Shown in pieces: positions 37,236-48,245 of a stretch of DNA of 64,000 nucleotides. Source of the DNA: Hyalella azteca (taxonomy: Eukaryota; Arthropoda; Malacostraca; Amphipoda; Hyalellidae); NCBI RefSeq assembly GCF_000764305.2, contig NW_025931666.1:62001-126000 (forward strand), given 5' to 3'. Both the position numbers and the translations under genes were made by a program. The notes under the pieces were generated by a model. That model was not told the origin of the DNA. It saw only the letters and a program-made list of their open reading frames with translations, and did not search any database. Position 1 is the stretch's first letter; the number at the start of each line of letters is the position of its first letter.

Positions 37236-38604
37236 AGACATTGCGTGATGTTATGAGACATTCCATGAGAATTAATAAGCGTTAAAAATTGTGTTGTGAT
37301 TAAAACAAATTGATCTTTACAAAAATCTGTATATTTAGTTCACGTTTGAATGAGTAATAAGTATCAGAATTGACAGCGAAAAACAAGCTAAAAATTTCTC
37401 AGTGAATTTATTTGCTTAGTTTATTGTAAGGAACTTCCCGAGCACGCGGCTAATTAGGGATCATATTTTTTTGAAGGCTAAGTGACAGTTCATGAAAACA
37501 ATCAATTTTGAAAGCACAGTTATATGCGCTTCATCGTGTGCTGTTTTATCCTTTGATAACCGATTACTTTGCTACCAAAGCAAGGAAATTTACAAACACA
37601 TGTTATGTTACAGGTTATGTCAGGTTTCTCTTCTCTAAATCTTCAACGCACGATTGACTATTTGGAGGAATTTATTCCAGTAAATATACTAATGTAATTC
37701 ATGGAAGCAAAAGTAGCTGCTTTTTTCAAAATAATTTTACCATACAACAAAAGAAAAACATAGCAGCGAATATTAATGCCTTGACTCTTCTTACAGAGTT
37801 GTAAGAAGTTGTTGTCTTATAGTGCTTGCTCGGCTTGACATGAGTTTATAATCTCGGCGCCGTTCAATAGCCGCTCATAATCTCATGACTGCTCGAGATT
37901 CAGTGGAATAATCTCACTACAGGTCGCAGAGAGCGGCTGTATTGCTGCATGTTCGGTGTCGCAATTATTCAGGCGATGCAAACTTAACAAGGTACACTAC
38001 CTTCACATCGCACGACCAATTATCTCTCATTAATAAAAGAGAACTAATTAGAGCTCCGTTTCATTAACACTTGTAGCCTCAGGCAAAAATCTTCAATAGC
38101 TTCGATAATTTCAAGCACAGCTGCACCGGCGCTTGTGTTTCATGTAAAAGAATCAAGGACGTTAGAACGCCGGCCAAATGCAGACAATTTTTTGCAAAGG
38201 ACGAGCTCAGTACCTTCACAAATGAAGTAAAGGGGGACTTCCGTAAGAGCGTAAGTTCAGCCAACCATCGGCCAAATTTGGCTCATGCCAATTTACCGAA
38301 AGTGTAAGGGTATGTAATTTTATTTTCACTAGTTTCATGATAGGAGGAGATATCTTCAAATATTTTTTAAACCACAAAAATGCATACTGCCAAACGCAAG
38401 AAAATACACCAATAAACTGTTCCCGCACGTCACCCATTTGGCCATCATAAAATTCAAGCAATGAAATAATTTAAAAAGTTAATTGTTGGCGAACTGATAA
38501 GAATAAAATCTTCCTAATTATACGTATCAGCGGCCAATTTGTAGCATTCTTGCATAACAACCGGTACCTTGGGGTACGTGGTGGCTTTACGGAACTACAA
38601 TTAG
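37236..38604 (-). other. Intron of the DIP gene
   Basis: AT-rich sequence between the two Ig3 exons. No other feature recognised. Confidence 0.6.
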
Positions 38605-39580
38605 TGCGCGATCACAAAATGTTTAGGAAGCAATGCTATGCGACAAGCAAGTGTTCATGTCTCACTCAGAGAGCAACATCTCGGGAGTGCCGTGCAGCCA
38701 GCTGTACGACCATCAAGTGTTTGCGTCTCCCCCAGAGAGCAACATCTCGGTACTGTCGCGCTGCCAGCTGTACGACAAGCAAGTGTTCGTGTCCCAAACA
38801 GAGAGCAACATATCGGCCGAGTCGCATGCCAGCTGTACCACAAGTAAGTTTTCGTGTCACACCCAGAGAGCAACATCTCGGCCGCGTTGCGCTGCTAGCT
38901 TTTCAACAAGCAATAAGAGTTTGTGCCCCAAACAGAGAGCAACATTTCGGCCGTGTCGCGCTGCCAGCTGTACGACAATTAAGTATTCGCGACTCACCCA
39001 GAGAGCAATATCTCGGCCGAGTCGCCTGCCAGCTGTACGACAAGCAAGTTTTCATGTTACACCCAGAGAGCAACATCTCGGCCGCGTTGCGCTGCCAGCT
39101 GTACGACAAGCAAGTGTTCGTGTCCCAAACAGAGCAACATCTCGGCCGTGTCGCGCTGCCAGCTGTACGACAATTAAGTATTCGCCACTCACCCAGAGAG
39201 CAACATCTCGACCGTATCGCGCTGCCAGCTGTACGACAATTAAGTATTCGCAACTCACCCAGAGAGCAACATCTCGGCCGTGTCGCGGTGCCAGCTGTAC
39301 GACAATTAAGTATTCGCAACTCACCCAGAGAGCAACATCTCGGCCGTGTCGCGAGTACGACAATTAAGTACTCGCGACTCACCCAGAGAGCAACATCTCG
39401 GCCGTGTTGCGCTGCCAGCTGTACGACAATTAAGTACTCGCGACTCACACAGAGAGCAACATCTCGGCCGTGTGGCGCTGCCAGCTGTACGACAACTAAG
39501 TATTCGCGACTCACCCAGAGAGCAACATCTCGGCCGTGTCGCGCTGCCAGCTGTACGACAACTAAGTACTCGCGACTCAC
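38605..39580 (-). repeat. 66-bp minisatellite made from an exon end and its splice donor
   Basis: About 14 head-to-tail copies lie directly downstream of the Ig3 first-half exon. Read on the minus strand, each unit holds the last 36 nt of that exon (codons for WQRDTAEMLLSG), the donor region and about 30 nt of intron ending in GTCGTACAG. Copies nearest the exon are almost identical and keep GTGAGT. By eye seven array copies keep GTGAGT in addition to the exon itself. Copies further away lose it (GGGTGT, CTGTTTGG, GGGGGA) and diverge, so the array appears to grow from the exon side. Long open frames across it exist because 66 is divisible by three. The Ig3 reading frame itself stops at the TGA of the first donor. 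Confidence 0.93.
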
Positions 39581-39719
39581 CCAGAGAGCAACATCTCGGC
39601 CGTGTCGCGCTGCCAGTAGACGATGGCGTGAGGGAACGCCTCGACGTCACACCTCACAGAGACCTCCGTGCCCAGTGGCGCCCCCAGCAGCTGGTTCTCC
39701 ACCTTTACCATTGGAGCAA
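39581..39719 (-). CDS. DIP-gamma: DIP exon: first half of Ig domain 3
   Basis: The minus-strand acceptor TTTTCTTCTCAG is followed by TT, which completes a Phe codon begun in the previous exon, then APMVKVENQLLGAPLGTEV and SVRCDVEAFPHAIVYWQRD, ending AEMLLSG. It holds the Ig3 B-strand Cys and C-strand Trp. The length of 139 nt leaves the exon in phase 2, matching the next exon. DIP family proteins carry FAPM...NQL(V/L)G at the Ig2-Ig3 border, and EMLL.G recalls DIP-gamma. The last 36 nt and the donor GTGAGT are the seed of the 66-bp array, so the splicing machinery sees the exon followed by many near copies of its own 3' end. I chose the first donor because it keeps the frame. Confidence 0.93.
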
Positions 39720-40274
39720 CTGAGAAGAAAAGTATTTTTCAGAGGATCGTGCTGAATAAAAGAATAAACAAACGCTTTTAGATGTATATCAATGCATATT
39801 TATTTAAACAAATTGATTCATCTCCTATAGCAAGTATGTATTAGGTATAAATATATGAAGAATTCTATTCATTTATTCAAAATGGGTGATGGAAAACGAG
39901 TTCTGGTAACAAGATCAACTGTACATAGAAAAATTTCTAGGTGTTGTAACGTTGCTCGGTCTAGGTAGATAATGGCAATGCCTTCATCATCTTGAATTGA
40001 TAGAGTAAATACTGATCATTTCGTATTTATTGAATATATTAGCAGTGTTAAAATAACATCTGGGAATTGGAATGTGTGTGGGAATATTTATTATTTCCGA
40101 GTTAGTGCCTCCTAATTTATGTGGTACGTTTCATCAGTATTCGATCTGTTGAACTGCAATTCAATGTGACCACTATAAACATTTTCTTTTTATAGTCTAC
40201 CATATTCGAAGTATATTGAATAGAAAGGTTTTTTTCTTAAAATTACTGCTAGTGCGATCAACTCAAACAGTAAA
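39720..40274 (-). other. Intron of the DIP gene
   Basis: AT-rich intron sequence upstream of the Ig3 exon. Nothing else recognised. Confidence 0.6.
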
Positions 40275-40690
40275 ATATGCGGCTATCGCAAAATGAGGCT
40301 GTTGCGATCTGCAGCTGTTGCGATATGCGACTGTCGCTACATAAAGCTTTCGCTATATGCAGCTATCGTAATATGCTGCTGTTGCAATATGCTGCTGTTG
40401 CAATATGCTGCTGTCGCAATATGCTGCTGTCGCAATATGCTGCTGTTGCAATATGCTGCTGTCGCAATATGCTGCTGTTGCAATATGCTGCCGTCGCAAT
40501 ATGCAGCTAATGCAATATGCTGCCGTCGCAATATGCGGCTGTTGCAATATGCTGCCGTCGCAATATGCGGCTGTTGCACTATGCAGCTGTCGCAATATGC
40601 GACTGTCACAATATACTGCCGTCGCGATATGCGACTGTCGCAATATGCTGCCGTCGCAATATGCGGCTGTTGCACTATGCAGCTGTCTCA
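40275..40690. repeat. 16-bp minisatellite, about 26 copies
   Basis: The unit is CTGCTGTTGCAATATG, with CGTCGCAATATG and GCGGCTGTTGC variants. It is intronic. The same unit reappears at 42796-42909 next to an adapter. Cysteine- and alanine-rich frames on both strands come from the period. Confidence 0.93.
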
Positions 40691-42114
40691 GTATGCTGTC
40701 TCCTCTAAGCTGCATGCGCTACGAGCGAGGCCACGGAAGAGCTTCATGCGAGCAGCACGACGTCATATAGTTAAGTTGTTCGGATTTCATAGTCCACTTA
40801 TGCTTCTTTTGTTGCTCCCGTGGGGACGACCCAGAACTGATCAGCCTATTATTGAACTCTTCGTCGCGTCTGGCTCTATAACGTACTGGATTTCTTGCCT
40901 TTCCTTGCTAAAAAGCATCGCCTGGAAGCTTGGAAATTTGATTCTGCTGGATTTCGGTAAAGAGGCATTGATAGAGGGAAGTACTTCTTGTTTCTGCCTA
41001 TTTGTATTTTTATTATTTAAATTTTTGAACTGATGATGGAGCTGGTTTTCAAAACGCTTTCAATGAATAATTGGGGAATTTGCTTGGAACTTTATTTCGT
41101 TTTAAATTCTGGTCCAACTCCAATTTAATTTTAACGAACGCAACATATAAGTATGATTATTTCGTATAAATTTAGGAATGCTCACGTATTGCCATTTGAG
41201 CCACTCTGGGCATGAATCATAAATGGACGCAATAAAATCACTATGTAATACTTTTTATAATTTATAGGCTTATATACGTGATTACGCGAGTTTTTGTACA
41301 ATTACTTAAATTCGACGAAGATTTGTGAATTTGCATATCGTTTCTTCTGCCTTTATATCTTGTTTTACGTCAGTTTGGCAACGACCTTGTATAGGACAAC
41401 CCACTTGCACCCGTCTTGAAGCTCTTACCCTTATAGCCCCACCACCCTGCCTCTTACAATGAAGGGATCGAAGTACGCTATCCAATCTGTCCATGTAAGA
41501 TCCATTCCTATTACAATCCCTAAGCCGAGCTTCTTGCATATTATATCACACGTAATTTTCTGTAAGCTAGAAAAGCAACAAAATTACTTCAATATTTTTA
41601 AAACTAAACAATCACTTAATACGATGAGAGTTAGATGGAAAAATTAGTAATTTTGATAAGCTTGGTCTTTTTTTTCTGCAATGCCTCTGGCTTCCAAGAC
41701 TACTGCAAAAACTGCTTCGAAAAATTGGTGTTGATAGTTTGTTTGTGTCTTTAAATTTGCAGCAAACGTGCACTTTTGATTTAAAGATCGGGATAAAGAA
41801 ATAATTATTTTATTGAACATTCATTACGATGAACCTTCCGAGAATATATGAGTGTTTTATTAGCTATAGAGAATACCAATTCCAGTTCGGGAAATAGGGA
41901 GATGAGGAGAAGCGCCTAACCCGGCTAAATGAAGGCATTTCTGCCTCGCGCTGTCTCCACCGCCAGCAAACTTGGCCAACAACAAACGAAAAGGAAGCCC
42001 CTTTTGCAGCCTTAATTATTAGTCGCTGTTGTTTCTGCTGACGCTTTTCTGTGCGATGCAGCTGCCTTTTACGTCCCTGCTGATGTTTCTCATGAGGATA
42101 GGTGTGTGAAAGAA
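40691..42114 (-). other. Intron of the DIP gene
   Basis: A GC-richer patch at about 40700-40930 is open in one plus-strand frame but shows no domain. The rest is AT-rich. Nothing recognised. Confidence 0.5.
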
Positions 42115-42385
42115 GCAGTTTCTACAGGGCTGTTGTTTCTGATAAAGCTGCTGCTTATACGTCAGCTGTTGTTTCTGATACAGCTGTTGCTTGTACGTCA
42201 GCTGTTGTTTCTGATACAGCTGCTGCTTGTACGTCAGCTGTTGTTTCTGATACAGCTGCTTCTTGTACGTCAGCTGTTGTTTCTGATACAGCTGCTGCTT
42301 GTACGTCAGCTGTTGTTTCTGATACAGCTGCTGCTTATACGTCAGCTGTTGTTTCTGATACAGCTGCTGCTTGTACGTCAGTTTT
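42115..42385. repeat. 36-bp minisatellite, seven to eight copies
   Basis: The unit is CAGCTGTTGTTTCTGATACA followed by GCTGCTGCTTGTACGT. Copies are almost identical. The leucine-rich open frame (LLFLIQLLLVRQ repeated) is a product of the 36-bp period. Confidence 0.93.
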
Positions 42386-42504
42386 TTTCTGCTGCAGGAC
42401 CTCCTCCCCTTTTACATTTTTATAACAATTTTTCTGTGAGTTTCCGCTGTTGACTCACCGCATTTGTTTATTTTGCACTTAACGTTTCTTTGCAGCTTAA
42501 GTTG

Positions 42505-42757
42505 TTGTTGTTCCTACGGTAAATCCTGATACTATTGTTCATATATTAAATGCTAATGCTGGTGTTCCTATATTAAATCCTGATGCTGTTGTTCATATAT
42601 TAAATCCGGATGCTTTTGTTCCCATAGTAAATCCTGATGCTGTTGTTTTAAAGTAAATCCTGATGCTGGTGTTCCGATAGTAAATCCCAATGCTGTTGTT
42701 CCTAATATAAATCCTGATGCTGGTGTTCCCATAGTAAATCCTGATGCTGTTGTTCCT
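42505..42757. repeat. 27-bp minisatellite, about nine copies
   Basis: The unit is CCTGATGCTGTTGTTCCTAT plus AGTAAAT. It is interrupted by the adapter and resumes in related form (CCCATAGTAAAT) after the N at 42910. Confidence 0.9.
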
Positions 42758-42795
42758 CTGTCTCTTATACACATCTAGATGTGTATAAGAGACAG
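42758..42795. other. Nextera mate-pair junction adapter (artefact)
   Basis: Second perfect copy of the double Tn5 mosaic end, CTGTCTCTTATACACATCT then AGATGTGTATAAGAGACAG. It separates the 27-bp array from a block of the 16-bp array that belongs about 2.4 kb away. Confidence 0.97.
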
Positions 42796-42909
42796 ATGCT
42801 GCTGTTGCAATATGCTGCTGTTGCAATATGCTGCTGTCGCAATATGCTGCTGTCGCAATATGCTGCTGTTGCAATATGCTGCTGTCGCAATATGCTGCTG
42901 TTGCAATAT
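42796..42909. repeat. Misplaced copy of the 16-bp array
   Basis: Seven copies of GCTGCTGTTGCAATAT, the unit of 40275-40690. It lies between the adapter and the N, and the surrounding CCCATAGTAAAT array continues on the far side. The simplest reading is the far end of a mate-pair fragment left in during gap filling. Confidence 0.85.
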
Positions 42910-42910
42910 N
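42910..42910. other. Assembly gap (single N)
   Basis: The only ambiguous base in the window. It directly follows the misplaced array and marks an unresolved join. Confidence 0.99.
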
Positions 42911-43035
42911 TTTTCCCATAGTAAATCAAGCAGCTCTCTTCCCATAGTAAATCCAGCTGCTGTTTTCCCATAGTAAATCAAGCAGCTCTCTTCCCATAGT
43001 AAATCCAGCTGCTGTTTTCCCATAGTAAATGCAGC
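42911..43035. repeat. ~26-bp minisatellite
   Basis: Copies of TTCCCATAGTAAATCAAGCA with GCTCTC or GCTGTT. It shares CCCATAGTAAAT with the array at 42505-42757, so both are probably one array in the genome. Confidence 0.85.
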
Positions 43036-43944
43036 TGCTGTTTTTCCTGCGCTGCTGTGGCATCAGCCGCCATCGTCTCCTTTTGAGTCCATGCGCTGCA
43101 GCAGAATTTCTCAGGCTGCCATCATTGTTGGTAATGCTGCTGCTGCACACTCCATTATTTTGCATTCGTTTTTCCCCAAGTTGCTCTTGCTGCAGCAAGA
43201 CCCAAGGTCTGCAAATGAAGTTTCTTGAACCGAACTGCGTCATTTCTCCGGCAAAATTTTCTCCTGAAAATCCTCTAGCGTAGCTACACGAATTATTTTT
43301 TGTTCGTGTGCCATTGCACGCTGCCGCCCTTCACACTTTCCTTGGACCGGCGCACGGGAAAAACAATCGCATCCAAAAAGATGTGCGAGTTTCTTACAGC
43401 GACCGCCTACTTAAAACTTCATGAACTTTTTCTCTAACTGGACAAGTTTGCGAAACTGAAAGTTTGGTTTAACGTTCGATACTTGTATAAACCACAATTT
43501 AACCCGTCGTATCTGTGAAATTAAAAGCAATGTCGTAAATTACTCTTTAAAAGTAATTCTCTTCGACCAGTCGCAAAATATTATATTTTGTGAGGAAAAT
43601 TTCAAATTGTCTGGTGTTAAATTACAGCAAATCTAAGCACGCATGTAAAACTACGTGCGAATGAAAAATGCTCTACTAATTAGATTAAGTTATTATTATG
43701 CTTTGCATTAGACACCTTTTATCTCCACCTTTAATCTCCTTCCAATATTTTCTGTTGAATATAATGGAAGTTGTGGATGGAAGCACATGAAAATAGCACG
43801 TGATCCGACTTAAAAGCCTCGTAATATGACGTGAGAAGCACGTGATTTTCCACTGTTAAGTATGAAACAAATGTTTCTCTATAATATTGCTGCAGCGTCA
43901 CTCACACTTTACACTAATATTAGTGGTACATCACTCCTAATTTT
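43036..43944 (-). other. Intron of the DIP gene
   Basis: A GC-richer patch at 43040-43240 has a CTGCTGC-rich composition. No domain and no exon signal recognised. Confidence 0.5.
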
Positions 43945-44580
43945 CTTTAATGTTAGTAACACTATTATTAGTAACACTCATATTAGTAACGCTATTGTTA
44001 TTAACGCTATTATTAGTAACGCTATTATTAGTAACGCTATTATTAGTGACGCTATTATTAGTAACGCTATTATTAGTAACGCTATTATTAGTAACGCTAT
44101 TATTAGTAACGCTATCATTAGTAACGCTATCATTAGTAACGCTATTATTAGCAACTAACGCTATTATTAGTTACGCTATTATTAGTAACGCTATCATTAG
44201 TAACGCTATTATTAGCAACTAACGCTATTATTATAACGCTATCATTAGTAACGCTATCATTAGTAACGCTATTATTAGCAACTAACGCTATTATTAGTAA
44301 CGCTATCATTAGTAACGCTATCATTAGTAACGCTATCATTAGCAACTAACGCTATTATTAGTTACGCTATTATTAGTAACGCTATCATTAGTAACGCTAT
44401 TATTAGTAACGCTATCATTAGTAACTAACGCTATTATTAGTAACGCTATTATTAGTGATGCTATTATTAGTGACGCTTTTATTATTAACGCTATTATTAG
44501 TAACGCTAACATTAGTAACGCTATTATTAGTGATGCTATAATTAGTAACGCTTTTATTAGTGACGCTTTTATTACTGATG
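43945..44580. repeat. 15-bp minisatellite next to the Ig2 donor
   Basis: About 40 copies of GTAACGCTATTATTA, with ATCATTA, AGCAACTAACGC and GTGACGC variants. It starts about 25 bases downstream of the donor of the Ig2 second-half exon. On the minus strand each unit contains TTACTAATAATAG, which resembles a splice branch-point motif. Confidence 0.94.
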
Positions 44581-44605
44581 CTGGTATCAACACGGCATGA
44601 CTCAC

Positions 44606-44734
44606 AGTTGATGCTGAGTGTGATGCGTTTGCTGACGGTGGGAGGGACGCCGTTGGAGGCGATGCAGAGGTAGGCCCCCATCTGATGCCGACCCACAGCC
44701 TGCATCACCAGCACGCCGCCGTCCACCTCCCGCA
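44606..44734 (-). CDS. DIP-gamma: DIP exon: second half of Ig domain 2
   Basis: The minus-strand acceptor GAATGTCCTTAG is followed by TG, which completes a Val codon. The peptide reads VREVDGGVLVMQAVGRHQ, then MGAYLCIASNGVPPTVSKRI and TLSIN. The donor is AACT followed by GTGAGT. MGAYLCIASN(G/D)VPP.VSKR is a hallmark of DIP proteins and supplies the F-strand Cys of Ig2. The length of 129 nt keeps the phase. A 15-bp array lies directly downstream and a 64-bp array upstream, so only about 130-240 nt around this exon is non-repetitive. Confidence 0.96.
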
Positions 44735-44817
44735 CTAAGGACATTCAACACATCACTCAACACTTAATTAATAATTAATTAATTAAGTAATTAATAAATA
44801 ATTAATTTATTAAACGA

Positions 44818-45290
44818 GAATTTTGAAATTTTAACACTTAAATGTTTTATCATAATAATTTAAAATAAATTAATTTTATAAACGAGAATTTTGAAATTTC
44901 AACACCTCAACATTTTATCATAATTAGAATAAATTAATTTTTAAAACGAGAATTTTGAAATTTCAACACTTCAACATTATATCATAATTAGAATACATTA
45001 ATTTTTAAAACGAGAATTTTGAAATTCCAACACTTCAAGATTTTATCATAATTAGAATAAATTAATTTTTTAAACGAGAATTTTGTAATTTTAACACTTA
45101 AACGTTTTATCATAATAATTAAAAATAAATTAACTTTTAAACGAGAATTTATAAATTTCAACACTTCAACATTTTATCATAATTAGAATGAATTAATTTT
45201 TAAAACGAGAATTTTGAAATTTCAACACTTCAACATTTTATCATAATAATTGAAAATAAATTAATTTTTAAACGAGAATTTAGAAATTGA
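44818..45290. repeat. 64-bp AT-rich minisatellite upstream of the Ig2 exon
   Basis: About seven copies of TTTTGAAATTTCAACACTTC, AACATTTTATCATAATTAGA, ATAAATTAATTTTTAAAACG and AGAA. It ends about 80 bases from the acceptor. Confidence 0.92.
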
Positions 45291-47974
45291 AAAACGGAAT
45301 TTTTATAATGTAGAAACATTACATATATTCAAAATAATTTTTAAAACAACAATAAATAAGAGAATAAAAAAATTTCTCGCGCCCGTAAAATTTCCCTTTG
45401 TTAGAAATTTCCACATTCCTTAGGATATAAATTTGTTCTTTTTCTTCATACCTATTGTTGGGTATCTATTTGTAAATAGTTTGGTTGGCTGTAAAGTTAT
45501 GTTGGGCCGGGCTTGTTCGTCTGTGTAACGTCGGCGAGCCTGTATGAACCAGCAAGCAAGCGTTATTTTTTGAGACTTGGTTCCTTCCTAATTTCTGTGA
45601 ATGCGTCTTGATTCCTCAAGCTTGCGGGACCAGTCGTCTATGGGATCAAGTTCCACAATAAAAGTTCAATCTGTTTACCGTTTTTTTGTATTAAGCCTAA
45701 CACCTTTCGTAAAATTCAATTATTTGCAGCTTGGATAGGGATAAAACTGTCCCATTGCCCTTTTTACTCTTCATGCAACGATAGTCCTGCGATGATTTTG
45801 TAATTTCAGTTTAGAGACGCTCCACGTCATAGCGTTACTTCACTTTACACGTCATTGTTCACTTTGACTTGGAAGTCGCCTGTGCTCCTCTTCATGTCTG
45901 TCCACTATCCAACTTTCATTCGCGTCTTTATGATGGAGCCGCAATCCTAGTGAGTTTCAATTCTGTGACCATCAAATTATTTGTTGCGCATTCATTTTGC
46001 TATAAATTTCAGTGTTAACGATTAAGTATGCGTTTCCCTATCAAATACTCAAAGCTAGGTATTCAGTGATGTTTTATGCGCAGTACCTTGTCCAGCCATT
46101 GTTCATTCTTAGAAATTTTTATGGATTCTAGATAGAATTCGTCAAGTTAATGTTCTCTGAATCTTTAAAGAATAGACAAATTGAAAATCATTTTCTTATC
46201 ATTTTTTGCAGCTTACGTTGTTTAGGTTGCTACCAAAGATTTCAATAAAGTTTCACGGTAACGCCTTTGGATTAACCCACGGCGGAATCCCTGTAGCCAG
46301 GGAACTGATGTCGTGACACAACTAATATAATTCAAGTTAGGATCGCCGCGATTGAACAAACAAATAAACGAATGATCTACAATAACAGCTCCGGAGCACA
46401 ACGTCGGAAGAATATCTGTCCGACCAGACGGACATTTTTGGATAAATTAGGACGCGCCTTATTGCGAGTAATGGGAATTAGAGATTATTATCGAGGACTG
46501 AGAAACAAGTGTTATAAAAATCCCTTTACTCTGTTCATTGATTTCAGCCGTTGATTGAAATTAAATAACAGAAGCAAATACTTGGGTCAGGGATTGAAAA
46601 CATCCATACATTTTATTCAGATTATATCTTAATTATATTCCAACTGCAATTACGATTGAGAGAAACAGAAAAGCATTCCCGTTACCAAAAGCAGTGAATT
46701 CAACAGGTCATGATTTGGAATTTGATACACATTTAGCAGGCAAACAATTTGATTTAACAGCTCATGAGGCAATATAGAGCAAGCAATTGGATCGATCTGT
46801 TGAGACAGAAACAAACAAACAAATTTGCAAGGAAAGAAACAGCAACTCATTAGCTAAAAAAGTTAATTATTGATCTCATGGACATATAAAAGCTATAAAT
46901 TAAAATAAAAAATCAGTCAAACTACCAAAACAAACAAAGAAGATACATTATCATCGATCTCATATCCTACCAAAGAAAGAGAATTATGTTTTGCAGTAAA
47001 TAATTTTTTATGTATGATCGAAATTAAGTAAAAAGATAGGGATAAGGCAAATCAATTTGCATCCAAAGGAACGATAATGGCTGAAAAGTCTTCAAAGTTA
47101 TCATATTCAACCGCATTCTTTTCTCGAGTGCACGTCAATAATTAAACTAAATGAAGACACTAAAATACACTTTGATGTGAGGAAACCACCATTTATATTT
47201 TGAGAAACAATAAAAAAATAAATATCCATCACACTGATATATAAATATTGTCCTCCAGAAATTCCAAACAATATCCGATTTTAAGCGCATGAGATTTGTA
47301 GACGATATAAGCTGCCTAAAATGGATATAATATGTTGACGAGTAATTTTTATGAACCAAATAGAAGAACTAGTCAAAGCACTATTTTCATCTCCATGATT
47401 TAAATGATTTAACCATAAATAAGTCATAGTTTAATTCGAAAATATACGTTTGAGTTATCAGTGTTATATCTATAAATATAAACTATATATACACACAATT
47501 TTGTCCGAGTTCAGAGTTCAGATGACTGCTCATTCCAATTATTTCATTAATGCTGCCTCAAAATTTTACCGTAATTACTGTCGTATATTTTGTCATATAT
47601 CCGCTCTATGTTCCCTTTTACCATAAAGGCCAATTGATTGTGTTATAAATCGATTCTTTGTCGTAACACTGCCAATTCATTCTGCCGGTTCATTATGTTC
47701 TCCCGTTACTGCCTAGTACATGTACTATGTTGGTGTACGAGATATAATTATCAGAAATCTTTCCTACACTATGATCTGGAGACTATTTTTACATCAAATG
47801 AAAAACATCGATGATTTTACTGTTATTCCACTGCACGTAACTATACCTATAATAAATGTTCGTAAATACTCCCGCAATGGCATCGCTATACGGCTACTAG
47901 CTATGAAGTCCTGAAGCTATTTTATAATGTTAATAAATTCTTTTCTAGAAAAATTGACTATTTCCTGGGTATCA
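45291..47974 (-). other. Intron of the DIP gene
   Basis: AT-rich. AATAAA-type hexamers occur near 45656 and 46242, but no LTR ends or retroviral frames could be supported. Nothing else recognised. Confidence 0.5.
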
Positions 47975-48245
47975 CCCAGTTGCTCGACTCCTATTCTACG
48001 ACTATCCTGCGCCTATGAAACACGGTACTATACACCTTATTCTACGACTATCCCTCGCCAATGCAAAACAGTGCACTACTCTTTTTCTACCACTATTATG
48101 CGCCTAGGAAACACGGTACTGTACTCCTGTTCTACTACTATTCTGCGCCGAAGGATACAGTGCAGCAATCCTACGAATATCCTGCGCCGAGATAATACGG
48201 TGCACTGTCCTATTCTATGACTATCCTGCGCCGAGGCAATATTCC
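47975..48245. repeat. ~40-44-bp minisatellite, about six copies
   Basis: Imperfect copies containing CTATTCTACGACTATCCTGC, then GCC(T/G)A(T/G)G and AATACGGTGCACT. Spacing varies, so it is an older or irregular array. Confidence 0.85.

Noticed and set aside
38550..39755. 401-codon plus-strand open frame and several overlapping frames on both strands
   Set aside because: The 66-bp period is divisible by three, so any stop-free unit frame stays open. It is antisense to a real exon and repetitive throughout.
40293..41033. 246-codon Cys/Ala-rich frame
   Set aside because: Most of it is the 16-bp array read in cycling frames. The non-repeat tail shows no domain.
42106..42453. Leucine-rich frame resembling a membrane protein
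   Set aside because: A 36-bp array translated. The hydrophobicity comes from CTGCTG/TTGTTT composition.
43862..44222. Frames rich in Asn-Ala-Ile-Ile-Ser on plus and Asn-Ser-Val-Thr on minus
   Set aside because: Products of the 15-bp array in the intron.
45400..46330. Possible LTR (AATAAA signals, T-rich and G-rich blocks)
   Set aside because: No matching second LTR, no TG...CA ends that I can pair, no primer-binding site and no gag or pol frame nearby.
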